A stretch of 64,000 nucleotides of DNA from Profundibacterium mesophilum KAUST100406-0324 (GCF_009835145.1 NZ_APKE01000016.1:1-64000); one strand, 5' to 3'; positions 41,478 to 51,118 are shown, counted from the first letter of the stretch. Notes: generated by a model from the letters alone, not told the origin. Made by a program: numbers and translations.

Positions 41478-44114
41478 ATGACCGCATCGCGCAACCCGAC
41501 GCCCCGGCGGCGCCTCAAGCGCTTCGAGGCGTTGCTCCTGATCGGTGTCGCTCTGGTGATCTATATCACGCTCAGCCTGTCACTGACGCTATCGGCGCGG
41601 CTCGGCGTCATGCGCGAGGCGCGCGACAACATACAATGGAACATCTCGCAGCTCGAAGTGGATTACCTCAAGCTCGAGGATGCCGCCGAAACCCTCCGTG
41701 AGGCGCCAAACACCGAAAACCTCGAGACGCTGCGTCGCCGGTTCGACCTTTTTTATAGCCGCGTCCATTTCATGAATAACAGCACGGCACTCGCCGACCT
41801 GCATGCCGATCCCGACCTGCACCGCCATCATGCAATCCTGATGGCCTTTCTCGACGACGTGGCCCCCCTGATCGACGGGACGGACGCGGCCGCCATCGCG
41901 GCCATCGAACCGATCACCGGGGCCATCAAGGACATCGCCCGCCTGCCCCGCAAACTCGTGATCAGCGAGGTGCGCCGCGCCGCGAGCCTGACCAGCTTGG
42001 AGCGCGAGGAGATCATGCGCCTGTTCCGCACCGTCGGCCTGGTCTCCGTGCTCGTCGCCGGGTCCCTGGTGGTGGGCTTCGTGATCCTCGTGCTTCAGAA
42101 CCGCGCCCTCATCGCGCGCAAGGCCCTTGTCGCGACATTAGGGGATCGGACCCTGTCGATCCTGCGCGCATCGCTCGACGCGGTCGTGGTGATCGACGAG
42201 GATGGCGCGGTCACGGAGTTCAATGGCTCGGCCGAGAAGATTTTCGGCTATTCGCGCTCGGCGGTCTTCGGGACCCGCGCCGAGACGCTGATCATCTCGC
42301 CCGATTTCCTGACAGCGCATCGCGACAGCATGCGGCTCTTTCGCGAGGAGCCCGATGGCGAGACGCTGCATACGGGACGCCTGGAATTCATCGCCCGCCA
42401 CGCCAATGGCAGCGAATTCCCCGTCGAGATGTCGATGTCGACGATCGGGACCGAGGAAGGACTGCTCTTCGTTGCCTATGTCAGGGACATCACCGAGGAG
42501 TTGCAACGCCGCGAGGCCCTTCAGGCCGCCCGCGACCAGGCGCTCTGTGCCTATGAGCAGAAGTCGAACTTCTTCGCCGTGATGAGCCATGAGATGCGCA
42601 CCCCGCTCAACGGCATCATCTCGTCGCTCGAATTGCTCCGCGATTCGCCCCTGTCACGCGAGCAGGACCGCCTGATCAAGATCGTCGAGACCTCGAGCGA
42701 GATTCTCCTGCGTCATGCCGACGACGTGCTCGACATCGAGCGCATCGAGGCGGGAAGTCAGCCCGTAGCGCTCGAGCATATCGACATCATGTCGCTGGTC
42801 GAGCCGCTCGTGGCGGGGCTGCAGCCCCATGCCGGCAAGCAATGTACGGACCTGTCGACCGAATACGAGGGCGATGTTGGCTGCATGCTCGAGATCGACC
42901 GGCGCAGCCTCCAGCAAGTCCTGCTGAATCTTCTGGGAAATGCGATCAAGTTCACCGCGAACGGTGTGGTGATGACCCGGATTTCCGTCGCCGCTCTCAA
43001 TCCCGGGCAGGCAGTGCTCTCCTGCGAGGTTTCCGACACGGGCATCGGCATCAGCGCGGCGGACCAGAAACGCATCTTCGAGGACTTCGTCACGCTCGGC
43101 GCTGCCTACGAGCGCAATTTCACCGGGACGGGGCTCGGTCTCGGCATTGCCCGAAGGCTCATCGACCGGCTCGGCGGTACCCTTTCCTGCGAGAGCGTCC
43201 CTGGCGAGGGCAGCAGCTTCACCTTCGAACTGGACGTGCCGATCATCGCCAGAAGCGCACCGCGCCATGTCCCCGATATCGAGCCTTCGCAGCCGGCCAG
43301 GAGCCTCGACATCCTCGTCGTCGAGGATAACGAGATCAACCGCGAGCTTATCGAGGAAATACTCGAACGCGCCGGGCACAGGCCGCATCTGGCCACCTGT
43401 GCGCGCGAGGGAATCGCGGCGGCGGAGGCAGATCTCTACGATGTCATCCTCATGGATATCAGCATGCCCGACATGAACGGGATCCGCGCCACAGAGACCA
43501 TTCGCGCCGGGGAGGGCCTGTCACGCCGCACACCGATCATCGCGATCACGGCCCATGCCCTTCCGGAGGAACGTGCCCGCTTCGAAGCTGCCGGCATGGA
43601 GGGATGCCTGATCAAGCCGGTCCGGCGCGCCGCTCTCGCCGAATGCTTTGAGCGGGTCATTCGCGAACGCCCGGAAAGCGAGGCGCGGGCCGCGGCCGAG
43701 CTGCCCGAACTGGCCCGCCCCGAAGGGCCGCGGGACAGTGAAGGCGTTTCCCCCGACGACATGGCCTTCGGGGCCCCTCTCGTCGATCGCGATCAGCTCG
43801 ACTGTCTCGTCAGCGCCCTGTCCCAGCACCGGCTCAGCGAGATGATCGGCACCTTCACCACCGAATCGGAACGTCTCATCGCCTCCTTCGCGGAAACCGG
43901 AAAGAGCGAGATGCCCCGACTGCAAAAGCAGGTGCACAACCTTTCGGGCTCCTCGGCCGTCTTCGGAGCCTCCGCCCTGCACCATCAACTGATCCGGATG
44001 GAAGATGCCTGCAAGGCGGGCGAGTCCGAGCGTCTCGCGGCGCTTGCCGCCGACCTTGCCCCGCTCTGGTCGCGCACCGCGGCGGCGATCGGGACGGTCA
44101 CGCTCGGGGAGTGA
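41478..44114 (+). CDS. Hybrid sensor histidine kinase with PAS, receiver and Hpt domains
   Basis: An 878-residue membrane kinase. Two membrane segments (about 18-40 and 195-218) enclose a periplasmic sensor of about 150 residues. Then: PAS (about 230-345), HisKA with SHEMRTPLNG (His about 371), HATPase with NLLGNAIKF and GTGLGLGIARRL, receiver with VVEDNEINRELIEEI and phosphoacceptor Asp in VILMDISMPDMNG, and a C-terminal Hpt with VHNLSGSSAVFGA. This makes a full phosphorelay that can end on the divergent LuxR-type regulator. ATG 41478 has GGAG ten bases upstream; a TTG at 41448 overlapping the previous stop is an alternative. Confidence 0.93.
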   Translation: MTASRNPTPRRRLKRFEALLLIGVALVIYITLSLSLTLSARLGVMREARDNIQWNISQLEVDYLKLEDAAETLREAPNTENLETLRRRFDLFYSRVHFMNNSTALADLHADPDLHRHHAILMAFLDDVAPLIDGTDAAAIAAIEPITGAIKDIARLPRKLVISEVRRAASLTSLEREEIMRLFRTVGLVSVLVAGSLVVGFVILVLQNRALIARKALVATLGDRTLSILRASLDAVVVIDEDGAVTEFNGSAEKIFGYSRSAVFGTRAETLIISPDFLTAHRDSMRLFREEPDGETLHTGRLEFIARHANGSEFPVEMSMSTIGTEEGLLFVAYVRDITEELQRREALQAARDQALCAYEQKSNFFAVMSHEMRTPLNGIISSLELLRDSPLSREQDRLIKIVETSSEILLRHADDVLDIERIEAGSQPVALEHIDIMSLVEPLVAGLQPHAGKQCTDLSTEYEGDVGCMLEIDRRSLQQVLLNLLGNAIKFTANGVVMTRISVAALNPGQAVLSCEVSDTGIGISAADQKRIFEDFVTLGAAYERNFTGTGLGLGIARRLIDRLGGTLSCESVPGEGSSFTFELDVPIIARSAPRHVPDIEPSQPARSLDILVVEDNEINRELIEEILERAGHRPHLATCAREGIAAAEADLYDVILMDISMPDMNGIRATETIRAGEGLSRRTPIIAITAHALPEERARFEAAGMEGCLIKPVRRAALAECFERVIRERPESEARAAAELPELARPEGPRDSEGVSPDDMAFGAPLVDRDQLDCLVSALSQHRLSEMIGTFTTESERLIASFAETGKSEMPRLQKQVHNLSGSSAVFGASALHHQLIRMEDACKAGESERLAALAADLAPLWSRTAAAIGTVTLGE

Positions 44115-44204
44115 TCCATCGCGGCGCGCAGGAGGGCGCCGTACCGGCCCCGCATCCCGGCCGGCGCGGCCGTCCCGCCGGATCGGCGGACGCGGCCCCG
44201 AGCG

Positions 44205-44549
44205 TCACTCGCGCGAGGTGCTCGCCCAGCTATCGCCTTGCGGCAGGACCGCGAGATCGGGTTTGCCGCGCAGCTTGTGCAGGTGGACCTTGGCGATGAA
44301 ATTGCCGGAAATGGGCGCCGTTACGAAGAGGAAGGCCATGACCAGAACCTCGTGAAGCGAGCCGTCATCATGGGCGAACGCGCGCACCATTGACGCCATG
44401 AGCAGCGATCCGACCCCCAGCGTGGATGCCTTGGTCGGGCCGTGCAGGCGGGACATCGGACTGTTCAGCTTCAACAGGCCGATCGAGCCGACCAGGGTGA
44501 AGAAGGCGCCGCTGAGCAAAAGCGCCGCGATGAGAGCGTCGATCAGCAT
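44205..44549 (-). CDS. mnhG: Mrp-type Na+/H+ antiporter subunit G
   Basis: A 114-residue membrane protein with three hydrophobic helices. It carries LLLSGAFFTLVGSIGLLKLNSPMSRLHGPTKASTLGVGSLL, the MnhG/PhaG signature, and FLFVTAPISGNFIAKVH. Last gene of the leftward Mrp operon; 7 bp after mnhF. Together the subunits exchange cytoplasmic Na+ (or K+) for protons. Confidence 0.93.
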   Translation of the reverse strand: MLIDALIAALLLSGAFFTLVGSIGLLKLNSPMSRLHGPTKASTLGVGSLLMASMVRAFAHDDGSLHEVLVMAFLFVTAPISGNFIAKVHLHKLRGKPDLAVLPQGDSWASTSRE

Positions 44550-44556
44550 GATGTCC

Positions 44557-44826
44557 TCATTCGATGATGTCGCCGCGCAGAACGAACCGTGCCAGCGCCA
44601 CCGTGGAGACGAAACCGAGCATGGCGATGATCATCGCGCTTTCGAAGTAGATTTGCGTGCCCCACAGGATCCCCATGAGGATGATCAGGCCGATGGCGTT
44701 GATCACCATCGTGTCGAGCGCGAGGATCCGGTCACCGACATGCGGGCCGATCACCAGCCGCGCCATGGCGAGAAGCTGTGCCAGCCCGACCGCGCCGAGC
44801 GCGATGTAGAGTGCGATGTCGATCAT
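44557..44826 (-). CDS. mnhF: Mrp-type Na+/H+ antiporter subunit F
   Basis: An 89-residue protein with three membrane helices, including ARLVIGPHVGDRILALDTMVINAIGLI, the conserved core of MnhF/PhaF with its acidic residue in GDRILALD. The start overlaps the mnhE stop by four bases, indicating coupled translation. Length is normal. Confidence 0.93.
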   Translation of the reverse strand: MIDIALYIALGAVGLAQLLAMARLVIGPHVGDRILALDTMVINAIGLIILMGILWGTQIYFESAMIIAMLGFVSTVALARFVLRGDIIE

Positions 44827-45314
44827 TCGAAAATCTCCAGCAATCTGCGCTCGTAGCGTTGCTTGATCTCGTCGCGCACGGCGTCGGGATCGGGTGCGTC
44901 GAGCGCATGAACCAGAAGCGCGAGACCGTCGGCGGACAGATCGGCGCTCACGGTTCCGGGTGTCAGGGTGATCGTTCCGGCCAGCATGGTGATCGCCTCC
45001 GGTGTCCGCAGGTCGAGCGGCACCACCACCCATGCGGGCGACATGTCGCTGTTGCGCTTGAACAGGACGATGAACGCGACATGGATGTTGGCCACGATGA
45101 TGTCCCAGATCACGATGGCCACGTAGACCGCCAGCCGCCAGGGGCGCGGAACACGGGGCCGGTCGGGCCAGTAGGCATGCGTCGCGATCGGGATCAGCAC
45201 GCCCAGAATGGTGCCGAAGACGAGCGTGCCGAGGCGGAACTCGTTCACCAGAAGGCACCAGATGAGGATCAGCAGCGCGGTGAGCAGCGGGTGGGGAAAG
45301 AGTTTGCCGGCCAT
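44823..45314 (-). CDS. mnhE: Mrp-type Na+/H+ antiporter subunit E
   Basis: A 163-residue subunit with membrane helices near the N-terminus (PLLTALLILIWCLLVNEF) and in the middle (LAVYVAIVIWDIIVANIHVAFIVLF), then the cytoplasmic domain with PEAITMLAGTITLTPGTVSADLS, a strong MnhE signature. ATG 45314 lies 1 bp after the mnhD stop; an upstream in-frame start at 45356 would run into mnhD. Confidence 0.93.
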   Translation of the reverse strand: MAGKLFPHPLLTALLILIWCLLVNEFRLGTLVFGTILGVLIPIATHAYWPDRPRVPRPWRLAVYVAIVIWDIIVANIHVAFIVLFKRNSDMSPAWVVVPLDLRTPEAITMLAGTITLTPGTVSADLSADGLALLVHALDAPDPDAVRDEIKQRYERRLLEIFE

Positions 45315-45315
45315 T

Positions 45316-46953
45316 TCAGTGCGCCTCCCCTGCATCGGATGCCGCAGGCGTGTCATGGGTCGATTTGTCGATCTTCTTGCCAGGCGTCTGGAGCACCGTC
45401 GTGATATATGGACCGGGATCGAAAAGCTGTGCCGCCGTGTCCCGCATCACCCGGTGGAGCGGGCCCGCAGCGACGGTCATGACGATCAAGAGTGCGAGCA
45501 GACCGCCGATCGCGACAAGCGGCAGCGCCGCGACCTGCCGGGGACCGGGGGGAAGGTTGTGCTCGCCATCCTCGAGCCCGGGATTGCCGTCGGGATCGGC
45601 GCTGCGCTCGGGAAGCTCGGCAGCCGCCTCATGCGCCTTCCAGAAGATTTGCGATCCGGCGCGCGAGAAGCCGACCACCGCGATGAGCGAGCCGACCAGG
45701 ACCGCGCCCCAGACCCACCACACGAGCGGGCTCGTGGTCGCGGCGGTCATGATCAGAAGCTTGCCGACATATCCCGACAGCGGCGGCAGCCCGGTCATCC
45801 CGATGGCCGCCACGAAGAACATGCCCGCCACGAGCGCCCCGCCCGCCATCGGCGCGGCCCGTTCCAGGCGGCCGCCGATGCCGCCGCGCCGGCTCTCGAT
45901 CACGTCGACGAGCAGGAACAGGGCCGCGGTCGCGAATGTCGAATGGACTGCATAATAGAGGGCAGCGGCGATGCCGGTGGGAGTGAAGACCGCCACAGCG
46001 CTCAGCAGCATGCCCATCGAACCTATGACCGAGAATGCCACGAGACGGTCGATCCGGCGGGCGCCGAGCACCCCGATCATCCCGACCAGCAGCGTCAGCA
46101 GCGCGGCCGGTAGCAGCCATGTCCCGAAGAGACCCTGCATGATGCCCAGCTCGGGCGGGAAGACGAGGGTATAGACACGGATGATCCCGTAGGCCCCGAC
46201 CTTGGTCATGATCGCGAAGAGCGCGGCGACCGGTGCGGGTGCGAGCGCGTAGCTGGCCGGAAGCCAGAAATGCAGCGGCAGAAGCGCCGCCTTGATCGCG
46301 AAGACCAGCAAGAGCAGGACCGCCGCGACCCTTATGCCGCCATTGCCCTCCTGCGTCAGCGCCCCCACACGCACCGCCAGATCGGCCATGTTGAGCGTTC
46401 CCGTCTGCGCGTAGATCGTGCCGAGCGCAAAGAGGAAGAGGGTCGAGCCGAGGAGGTTGTAGAGGACGTATTGCGTGCCTGCGCGCAGCCGCTCGGCCCC
46501 GCCGCCATGGATCATCAACCCGTAGGACGCGATCAGCAGGACCTCGAAGAACACGAAGAGGTTGAACACGTCACCGGTCAGGAATGCCCCCGCGATTCCC
46601 ATCAGCTGAAACTGGAACAAGGGGTGGAAATGCTGCCCGCGCGCATCCCAGTTCGAGCCGATCGCGTAGAGCAGCACGAGCGGCGCCATCAGCATGGTGA
46701 CGAGGACCATCAAGGTCGACAGACGGTCCGCCACGAGCACGATGCCGAAGGGCGCGGGCCAGCTGCCAAGTTGGTAGAGGGTGATGGTGCCGTCCGCAGC
46801 CTGCCAGAAGAGGCCGAGGGCGATCGCCAGCATCGCGGCGCTTCCCGCCACCGAGATCACCCGTTGCAGCCGCAGGTGAAACCGGGATGACAGGACGAGG
46901 AAGGCGGCAAGCATCGCCGGCAAGACAACCGGCGCGACAATCCAGTGATCCAT
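45316..46953 (-). CDS. mnhD: Mrp-type Na+/H+ antiporter subunit D (NuoN/M-like)
   Basis: A 545-residue polytopic protein with about 14 hydrophobic segments, related to complex I proton-pumping subunits. Signatures: LLIASYGLMIHGG, the lysine-containing FAIKAALLPLHFWLPASYALAPAPVAALFAIMTKVGAYG and GMTGLPPLSGYVGK. A cytoplasmic tail of about 60 residues (ADPDGNPGLEDGEHN and onward) is followed by one more hydrophobic segment. Start overlaps the mnhC stop (TGATG). Confidence 0.94.
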   Translation of the reverse strand: MDHWIVAPVVLPAMLAAFLVLSSRFHLRLQRVISVAGSAAMLAIALGLFWQAADGTITLYQLGSWPAPFGIVLVADRLSTLMVLVTMLMAPLVLLYAIGSNWDARGQHFHPLFQFQLMGIAGAFLTGDVFNLFVFFEVLLIASYGLMIHGGGAERLRAGTQYVLYNLLGSTLFLFALGTIYAQTGTLNMADLAVRVGALTQEGNGGIRVAAVLLLLVFAIKAALLPLHFWLPASYALAPAPVAALFAIMTKVGAYGIIRVYTLVFPPELGIMQGLFGTWLLPAALLTLLVGMIGVLGARRIDRLVAFSVIGSMGMLLSAVAVFTPTGIAAALYYAVHSTFATAALFLLVDVIESRRGGIGGRLERAAPMAGGALVAGMFFVAAIGMTGLPPLSGYVGKLLIMTAATTSPLVWWVWGAVLVGSLIAVVGFSRAGSQIFWKAHEAAAELPERSADPDGNPGLEDGEHNLPPGPRQVAALPLVAIGGLLALLIVMTVAAGPLHRVMRDTAAQLFDPGPYITTVLQTPGKKIDKSTHDTPAASDAGEAH

Positions 46954-47324
46954 CAGGCGTCTCCCCGCGGCATCGGCTCCGGCGGACGCGCCTCGGCGTT
47001 GATGCGGGGCGTGTCGACCATGTCGTCATCGCAGCTGAGCCACGCGCCCAGCGCGATGATCACGACCACGGCCGTCATCCCGAAGGAAATGACGATTGCC
47101 GTCAGCACGAGCGCCTGCGGCAAGGGGTCGGTATAGCGCTCGACGCCCTCGCGAAGCACCGGCGGCGCGTTCACCGCGAGCCTGCCGGAGGCAAAGAGGA
47201 AGACGTTGACGGCATAGCTCAGCAAAGAGGTGCCGATGATCACGGGAAAGGTGCGCAGCCGCAGGATCATGTATATCCCCGCGGCGGTCAGCACGCCGAT
47301 GGCGGAGGCGATCAGCAGTTCCAT
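46953..47324 (-). CDS. mnhC: Mrp-type Na+/H+ antiporter subunit C (NuoK-like)
   Basis: A 123-residue protein with three membrane helices homologous to NuoK: SAIGVLTAAGIYMILRLRTFPVIIGTSLLSYAVNVFLFASG and DPLPQALVLTAIVISFGMTAVVVIIAL. An acidic hydrophilic tail follows. ATG 47324 lies 2 bp after the mnhAB stop and has GGAGAGC upstream; the frame is open to 47726 but that part overlaps mnhAB. Confidence 0.93.
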   Translation of the reverse strand: MELLIASAIGVLTAAGIYMILRLRTFPVIIGTSLLSYAVNVFLFASGRLAVNAPPVLREGVERYTDPLPQALVLTAIVISFGMTAVVVIIALGAWLSCDDDMVDTPRINAEARPPEPMPRGDA

Positions 47325-47326
47325 TG

Positions 47327-50257
47327 TCAGCTCTCCTCTGCCTGGTTCGAAGCGGCACGGTCGGCCGAATGTCCCGGACCGGCCGGCGCGTCGAGCTGTC
47401 CCATGGGATCGGTGCGCCGGGCGCTGCGGGACGGGTCGATATCCATCGGGTGGTCGTTCACCTCGGTTCCGGCGCGCCGCCCGAGGCGCGAGAAGCTCTC
47501 GAGCGACAGCATGACGGCGCCGACCACTGCGAGGAAGACCCCTAGGTCGAAGCCCATCGCCGTGGCCAGCTCGAATTTCTCGAGCGGCGGCAGGGTCACG
47601 TAGCCGAAGGCCGATGTCAGGAAGGGTGCGCCGACGAACCAGGCGCCGATCCCGGTCAATCCCGCCACCAGGACACCGGCTCCGATGATCCCGTGATAGG
47701 GATAACGCTGCCGTTTGGCGGCCCATTCGAAGCCACTGGCCATGTATTGCATGACCACCGCGATCGCGACGACGAGCCCCGCCACGAAGCCGCCGCCCGG
47801 CTCGTTATGGCCGCGCATGAAGATATAGACCCCGACCATCAGGATGATCGGCATCATCACCCGCGTCAGCACCACCATCATCAGGGGATGCGCGTCGCCG
47901 GCGCGGTCCTCCTCGTAGCCGCGATTGAGCAGGCGCGCGCGCACCGGCCCCGAGAGCAGCGTCTCGGTCAGCGCGTAGATGACGAGTGCCGCGATCCCGA
48001 GGACGATGATCTCGCCGAACGTGTCGAAGCCGCGGAAATCGACGAGAATCACGTTCACCACGTTATCGCCGCCGCCACCCTTGTAGGAGTTGGCCAGGTG
48101 GTAATCGGAGATCGACGCCGCGGGGAAATCCGACAGGAGGATCACGTAGATCAGCGCCGCCGCCGCGCCGCCACCCGCAAGGGCGATGAGCCCGTCGCGC
48201 AGGCGCCGCGCGGCACCCGATTCGGCGGGGCTCCGGTTGGGCAGGAAGTTCAGCGCCAGCAGCAGGAGGATGATCGTGACCACCTCCACCGAGATCTGCG
48301 TCAGGGCAAGGTCGGGCGCCGAGAAGTAGTTGAAGCCGACCGACACCATCAGGCCGATGATGCCCATGAGGACCAGCACGGCGAGACGGTTGCGGTGGAT
48401 CACGACGAGCGAGGCACTGGCCACCACCAGCATGGCCCAGGCCGCCAAGGCTGCGGGGGTGACCGGCAGCATCTCGCGCCCCGGCGTCCAGCCGCTCCCG
48501 GTGAACCAGGCATGCAGACCCGCGGCCAGGACGGCCGCGACCATGATCGCCGCGTAGCGGGTGAAGGCGCCGTCATGCAGGCGCGAGGTCAGCAGGCGCG
48601 CGGCGGCGACGATCGCGCCGATGAGCGCATCGAAGATGGCCTTGGCCTCGGGGCGGGGCGCCGCGTCCCACAGGCGGGCGAGCGGGCGTTGCACCGACAG
48701 GATGAGAAGACCGCCAAGCACGGCCGCTGCCGAGATGCCCAGCGCGGGGGTCAGGCCATGCCACAGCGCCAGATGCTCCTTGGGCAGCTGCGCACCGGGT
48801 CCGATGACCGCGCCCGTGACCAGCTTGACGAAGGGTTCGGCGAGGAAAGGCGCGACGCCCAGCACGATCACCGGGATCATCAGGAGGATCGGCGGCAGCC
48901 ACAGGCCCGGCTCGGGGTCATGCGGATGGGCGGGGTAATCCGTGCGCTCGGGGCCGAGGAAGGTATGGGCGATCAGGCGGAAGGAATAGGCCGCCGAGAG
49001 CAGCGCGCCGATCCCTGCCACCACCGCCACCAGAAGCGGCGTTCCGAACAGGGTCGTGTGCAGCGCCTCCTCGAGCATCATCTCCTTGGAAATGAAGCCG
49101 TTCAGGAGCGGGATTCCCGCCATTGACAGGCCGGCCAGCGTTGCGATCGCGAAGGTGATCGGCATCAGGCGGCGCAGCCCGCCCAGCCGCGTCATGTCGC
49201 GGCTGTGAACCGCGTGATCGACGATCCCGGCGGTCATGAAGAGCGCGGCCTTGAAGCTGGCATGATTGAGAATGTGAAAGACCGCGGCCATCGCCCCGAA
49301 GGGCGTGCCGGTGCCCAGCAGGAAGGTGATGAGGCCGAGCTGCGAGACGGTGGAGAAGGCGAGGAGCGCCTTGAGGTCGTTCTTGAAGATCGCGATCAGC
49401 GCGCCGATGACCATCGTGGCGAGGCCCGCGCTGCTGACGATGACGGTCCAGGCCTCCGTGCCCGCGAGCACTGGCCACAGGCGGGCCATCAGGAAGAGCC
49501 CCGCCTTCACCATGGTTGCGCTGTGCAGGTAGGCCGAGACCGGTGTCGGCGCCGCCATGGCATGGGGCAGCCAGAAATGGAACGGGAACTGGGCCGATTT
49601 GGTGAAGCAGCCGAGCAGGATGAGAATCAGCGCAGGCAGGTAGAGCGGCGATTGACGGATCATCTCGCCCTTGGTCAGGATGACCGACAAATCGTAGCTG
49701 CCGGCGATCTGCCCGAGGATCAGCATCCCGCCGATCATCGCAAGCCCGCCCATGCCGGTCACGGTCAGGGCCATGCGCGCGCCCTGCCGCCCTTCGGGAA
49801 GGTGTTTCCAGAACCCGATGAGCAGGAAGGAGGACAGCGATGTCAGCTCCCAGAAGACCAGCAGCATCAGGATGTTGTCCGACAGGACGATGCCCACCAT
49901 CGCACCCTGGAAGAGCAGCAGGTAGCTGTAGAACTCGCCCATGTTATCGTCGCGCGAGAGGTAATAGCGCGCATAGGTGATGATCAGCAGCCCGATCCCG
50001 AGTATCAGCCCCGCGAACATGAAGCCGAGCGGATCGAGGAAGAGGTTCACGTCGAGTCCGAGCTCCGGAAGCCATGGCAGGCGCGCCATGACCGTCTCGC
50101 CGCGCAGGATCGCGGGAGCATGGCTCGCCAACCCGATCGCGGCGGCGGCGGTTGTCAGCAGCGTGGTGAGGAAACAGGTCCTGCGACCGGCCTGGATCAT
50201 CAGACCCGGCAGCACTGCTCCAAGGAACGGGAGGGCGACGATGAGAAATAGCGACAT
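47327..50257 (-). CDS. mnhA: Fused Mrp-type Na+/H+ antiporter subunits A and B
   Basis: A 976-residue fusion of MnhA (NuoL-like, about 1-780) and MnhB (about 800-940), the arrangement usual in alphaproteobacterial PhaAB. MnhA motifs: GIVLSDNILMLLVFWELTSLSSFLLIGFW, KSAQFPFHFWLPHAMAAPTPVSAYLHSATMVKAG and DLKALLAFSTVSQLG. The MbhE-like C-terminal part of A has DLALTQISVEVVTIILLLLALNFLP and DFRGFDTFGEI; the MnhB part has GHNEPGGGFVAGLV. A hydrophilic tail of about 45 residues ends the protein. I chose ATG 50257 (MSLFLIVALPF); ATG 50278 is possible. Confidence 0.93.
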   Translation of the reverse strand: MSLFLIVALPFLGAVLPGLMIQAGRRTCFLTTLLTTAAAAIGLASHAPAILRGETVMARLPWLPELGLDVNLFLDPLGFMFAGLILGIGLLIITYARYYLSRDDNMGEFYSYLLLFQGAMVGIVLSDNILMLLVFWELTSLSSFLLIGFWKHLPEGRQGARMALTVTGMGGLAMIGGMLILGQIAGSYDLSVILTKGEMIRQSPLYLPALILILLGCFTKSAQFPFHFWLPHAMAAPTPVSAYLHSATMVKAGLFLMARLWPVLAGTEAWTVIVSSAGLATMVIGALIAIFKNDLKALLAFSTVSQLGLITFLLGTGTPFGAMAAVFHILNHASFKAALFMTAGIVDHAVHSRDMTRLGGLRRLMPITFAIATLAGLSMAGIPLLNGFISKEMMLEEALHTTLFGTPLLVAVVAGIGALLSAAYSFRLIAHTFLGPERTDYPAHPHDPEPGLWLPPILLMIPVIVLGVAPFLAEPFVKLVTGAVIGPGAQLPKEHLALWHGLTPALGISAAAVLGGLLILSVQRPLARLWDAAPRPEAKAIFDALIGAIVAAARLLTSRLHDGAFTRYAAIMVAAVLAAGLHAWFTGSGWTPGREMLPVTPAALAAWAMLVVASASLVVIHRNRLAVLVLMGIIGLMVSVGFNYFSAPDLALTQISVEVVTIILLLLALNFLPNRSPAESGAARRLRDGLIALAGGGAAAALIYVILLSDFPAASISDYHLANSYKGGGGDNVVNVILVDFRGFDTFGEIIVLGIAALVIYALTETLLSGPVRARLLNRGYEEDRAGDAHPLMMVVLTRVMMPIILMVGVYIFMRGHNEPGGGFVAGLVVAIAVVMQYMASGFEWAAKRQRYPYHGIIGAGVLVAGLTGIGAWFVGAPFLTSAFGYVTLPPLEKFELATAMGFDLGVFLAVVGAVMLSLESFSRLGRRAGTEVNDHPMDIDPSRSARRTDPMGQLDAPAGPGHSADRAASNQAEES

Positions 50258-50350
50258 GGCGGGACTATCGCCGAGCATGCGGGCGGCGACCAGCCCCGCC
50301 GGCACCGTTCACGGGGTCGAATGCGCGTTTTTTGCGAAATATCCACATTT

Positions 50351-51118
50351 TCATGCCACCCTCCCCGGTATCCGCGCCGCGCTGGCGCCTTTGCGCGTGG
50401 CCCGGGCCCGCGCCTTGTCACCCGCTCCGCCCTCGCCCCACGCGGGCCGGAGGGCGCGCCAGATCATGTGTCTCGACCCACGCCCCCGGCGGGCGGCCCG
50501 CACCGCGATGGCCTCGGCGGCGAAGCCGCAGCCCTCGAGCCGCCGGGTGAAGGCGGGATCGGGCGCGGCGGACCACACGTTCAGCACCCCGCCCGGCGCA
50601 AGGGCACGGTAGGCGGCACGCAGGCCGGCCTCGCCGTAGCAACTGTCATTGCCCGGACGGGTCAGCCCGTCGGGGCCGTTGTCGACATCGAGCAGGATGG
50701 CGTCATGCGCGCCTGGCGCGGCATCGCGGATCATCTTGCCGACATCTCCGATTCGCATGGAGACACGCGGATCGGACAGGCAGTCACCGAAGACCTCCGA
50801 CATGTGCGTGCCGGCCCAGCCGACCAGTTGGGGAACGATCTCGGCCACCTCGATCCGGGCCTCGGGACCGGTGAGCGCGCGGGCCGCGCGCAAGGTGAAG
50901 CCCATGCCGAGCCCCCCGATCAGGATGCGCGGTGCGGCACATGGCGCGATGGCCTCGATGGCGAGCCGGGCCAGCGCCTCCTCGGAGCCGCCGAGGCGGC
51001 TGTTCATCAGCTCGTTGCCCCCCGCGATGCGGATCGAGAACTCCTCGCCCCTGCGCAGCAGCCTCAGCATGTCGCCATCCGGCGCCCGCGCTGTTTCCAG
51101 AAGCACCCAAGGCACCAT
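50351..51118 (-). CDS. Spermidine-synthase-like Rossmann protein
   Basis: A 255-residue protein with a class I methyltransferase/aminopropyltransferase fold: ILIGGLGMGFTLRAARALTG (cofactor loop), VEVAEIVPQLVGWAGTHM-like second strand, DPRVSMRIGDVGKMIRDA and AHDAILLDVDNGPDG. This arrangement matches bacterial SpeE-like proteins, but the catalytic and amine-binding residues of true spermidine synthases cannot be confirmed by eye. The last 30 residues are basic and low complexity. It lies 93 bp upstream of the Mrp operon, same strand. ATG 51118 follows GGGAGAG. Confidence 0.7.
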   Translation of the reverse strand: MVPWVLLETARAPDGDMLRLLRRGEEFSIRIAGGNELMNSRLGGSEEALARLAIEAIAPCAAPRILIGGLGMGFTLRAARALTGPEARIEVAEIVPQLVGWAGTHMSEVFGDCLSDPRVSMRIGDVGKMIRDAAPGAHDAILLDVDNGPDGLTRPGNDSCYGEAGLRAAYRALAPGGVLNVWSAAPDPAFTRRLEGCGFAAEAIAVRAARRGRGSRHMIWRALRPAWGEGGAGDKARARATRKGASAARIPGRVA

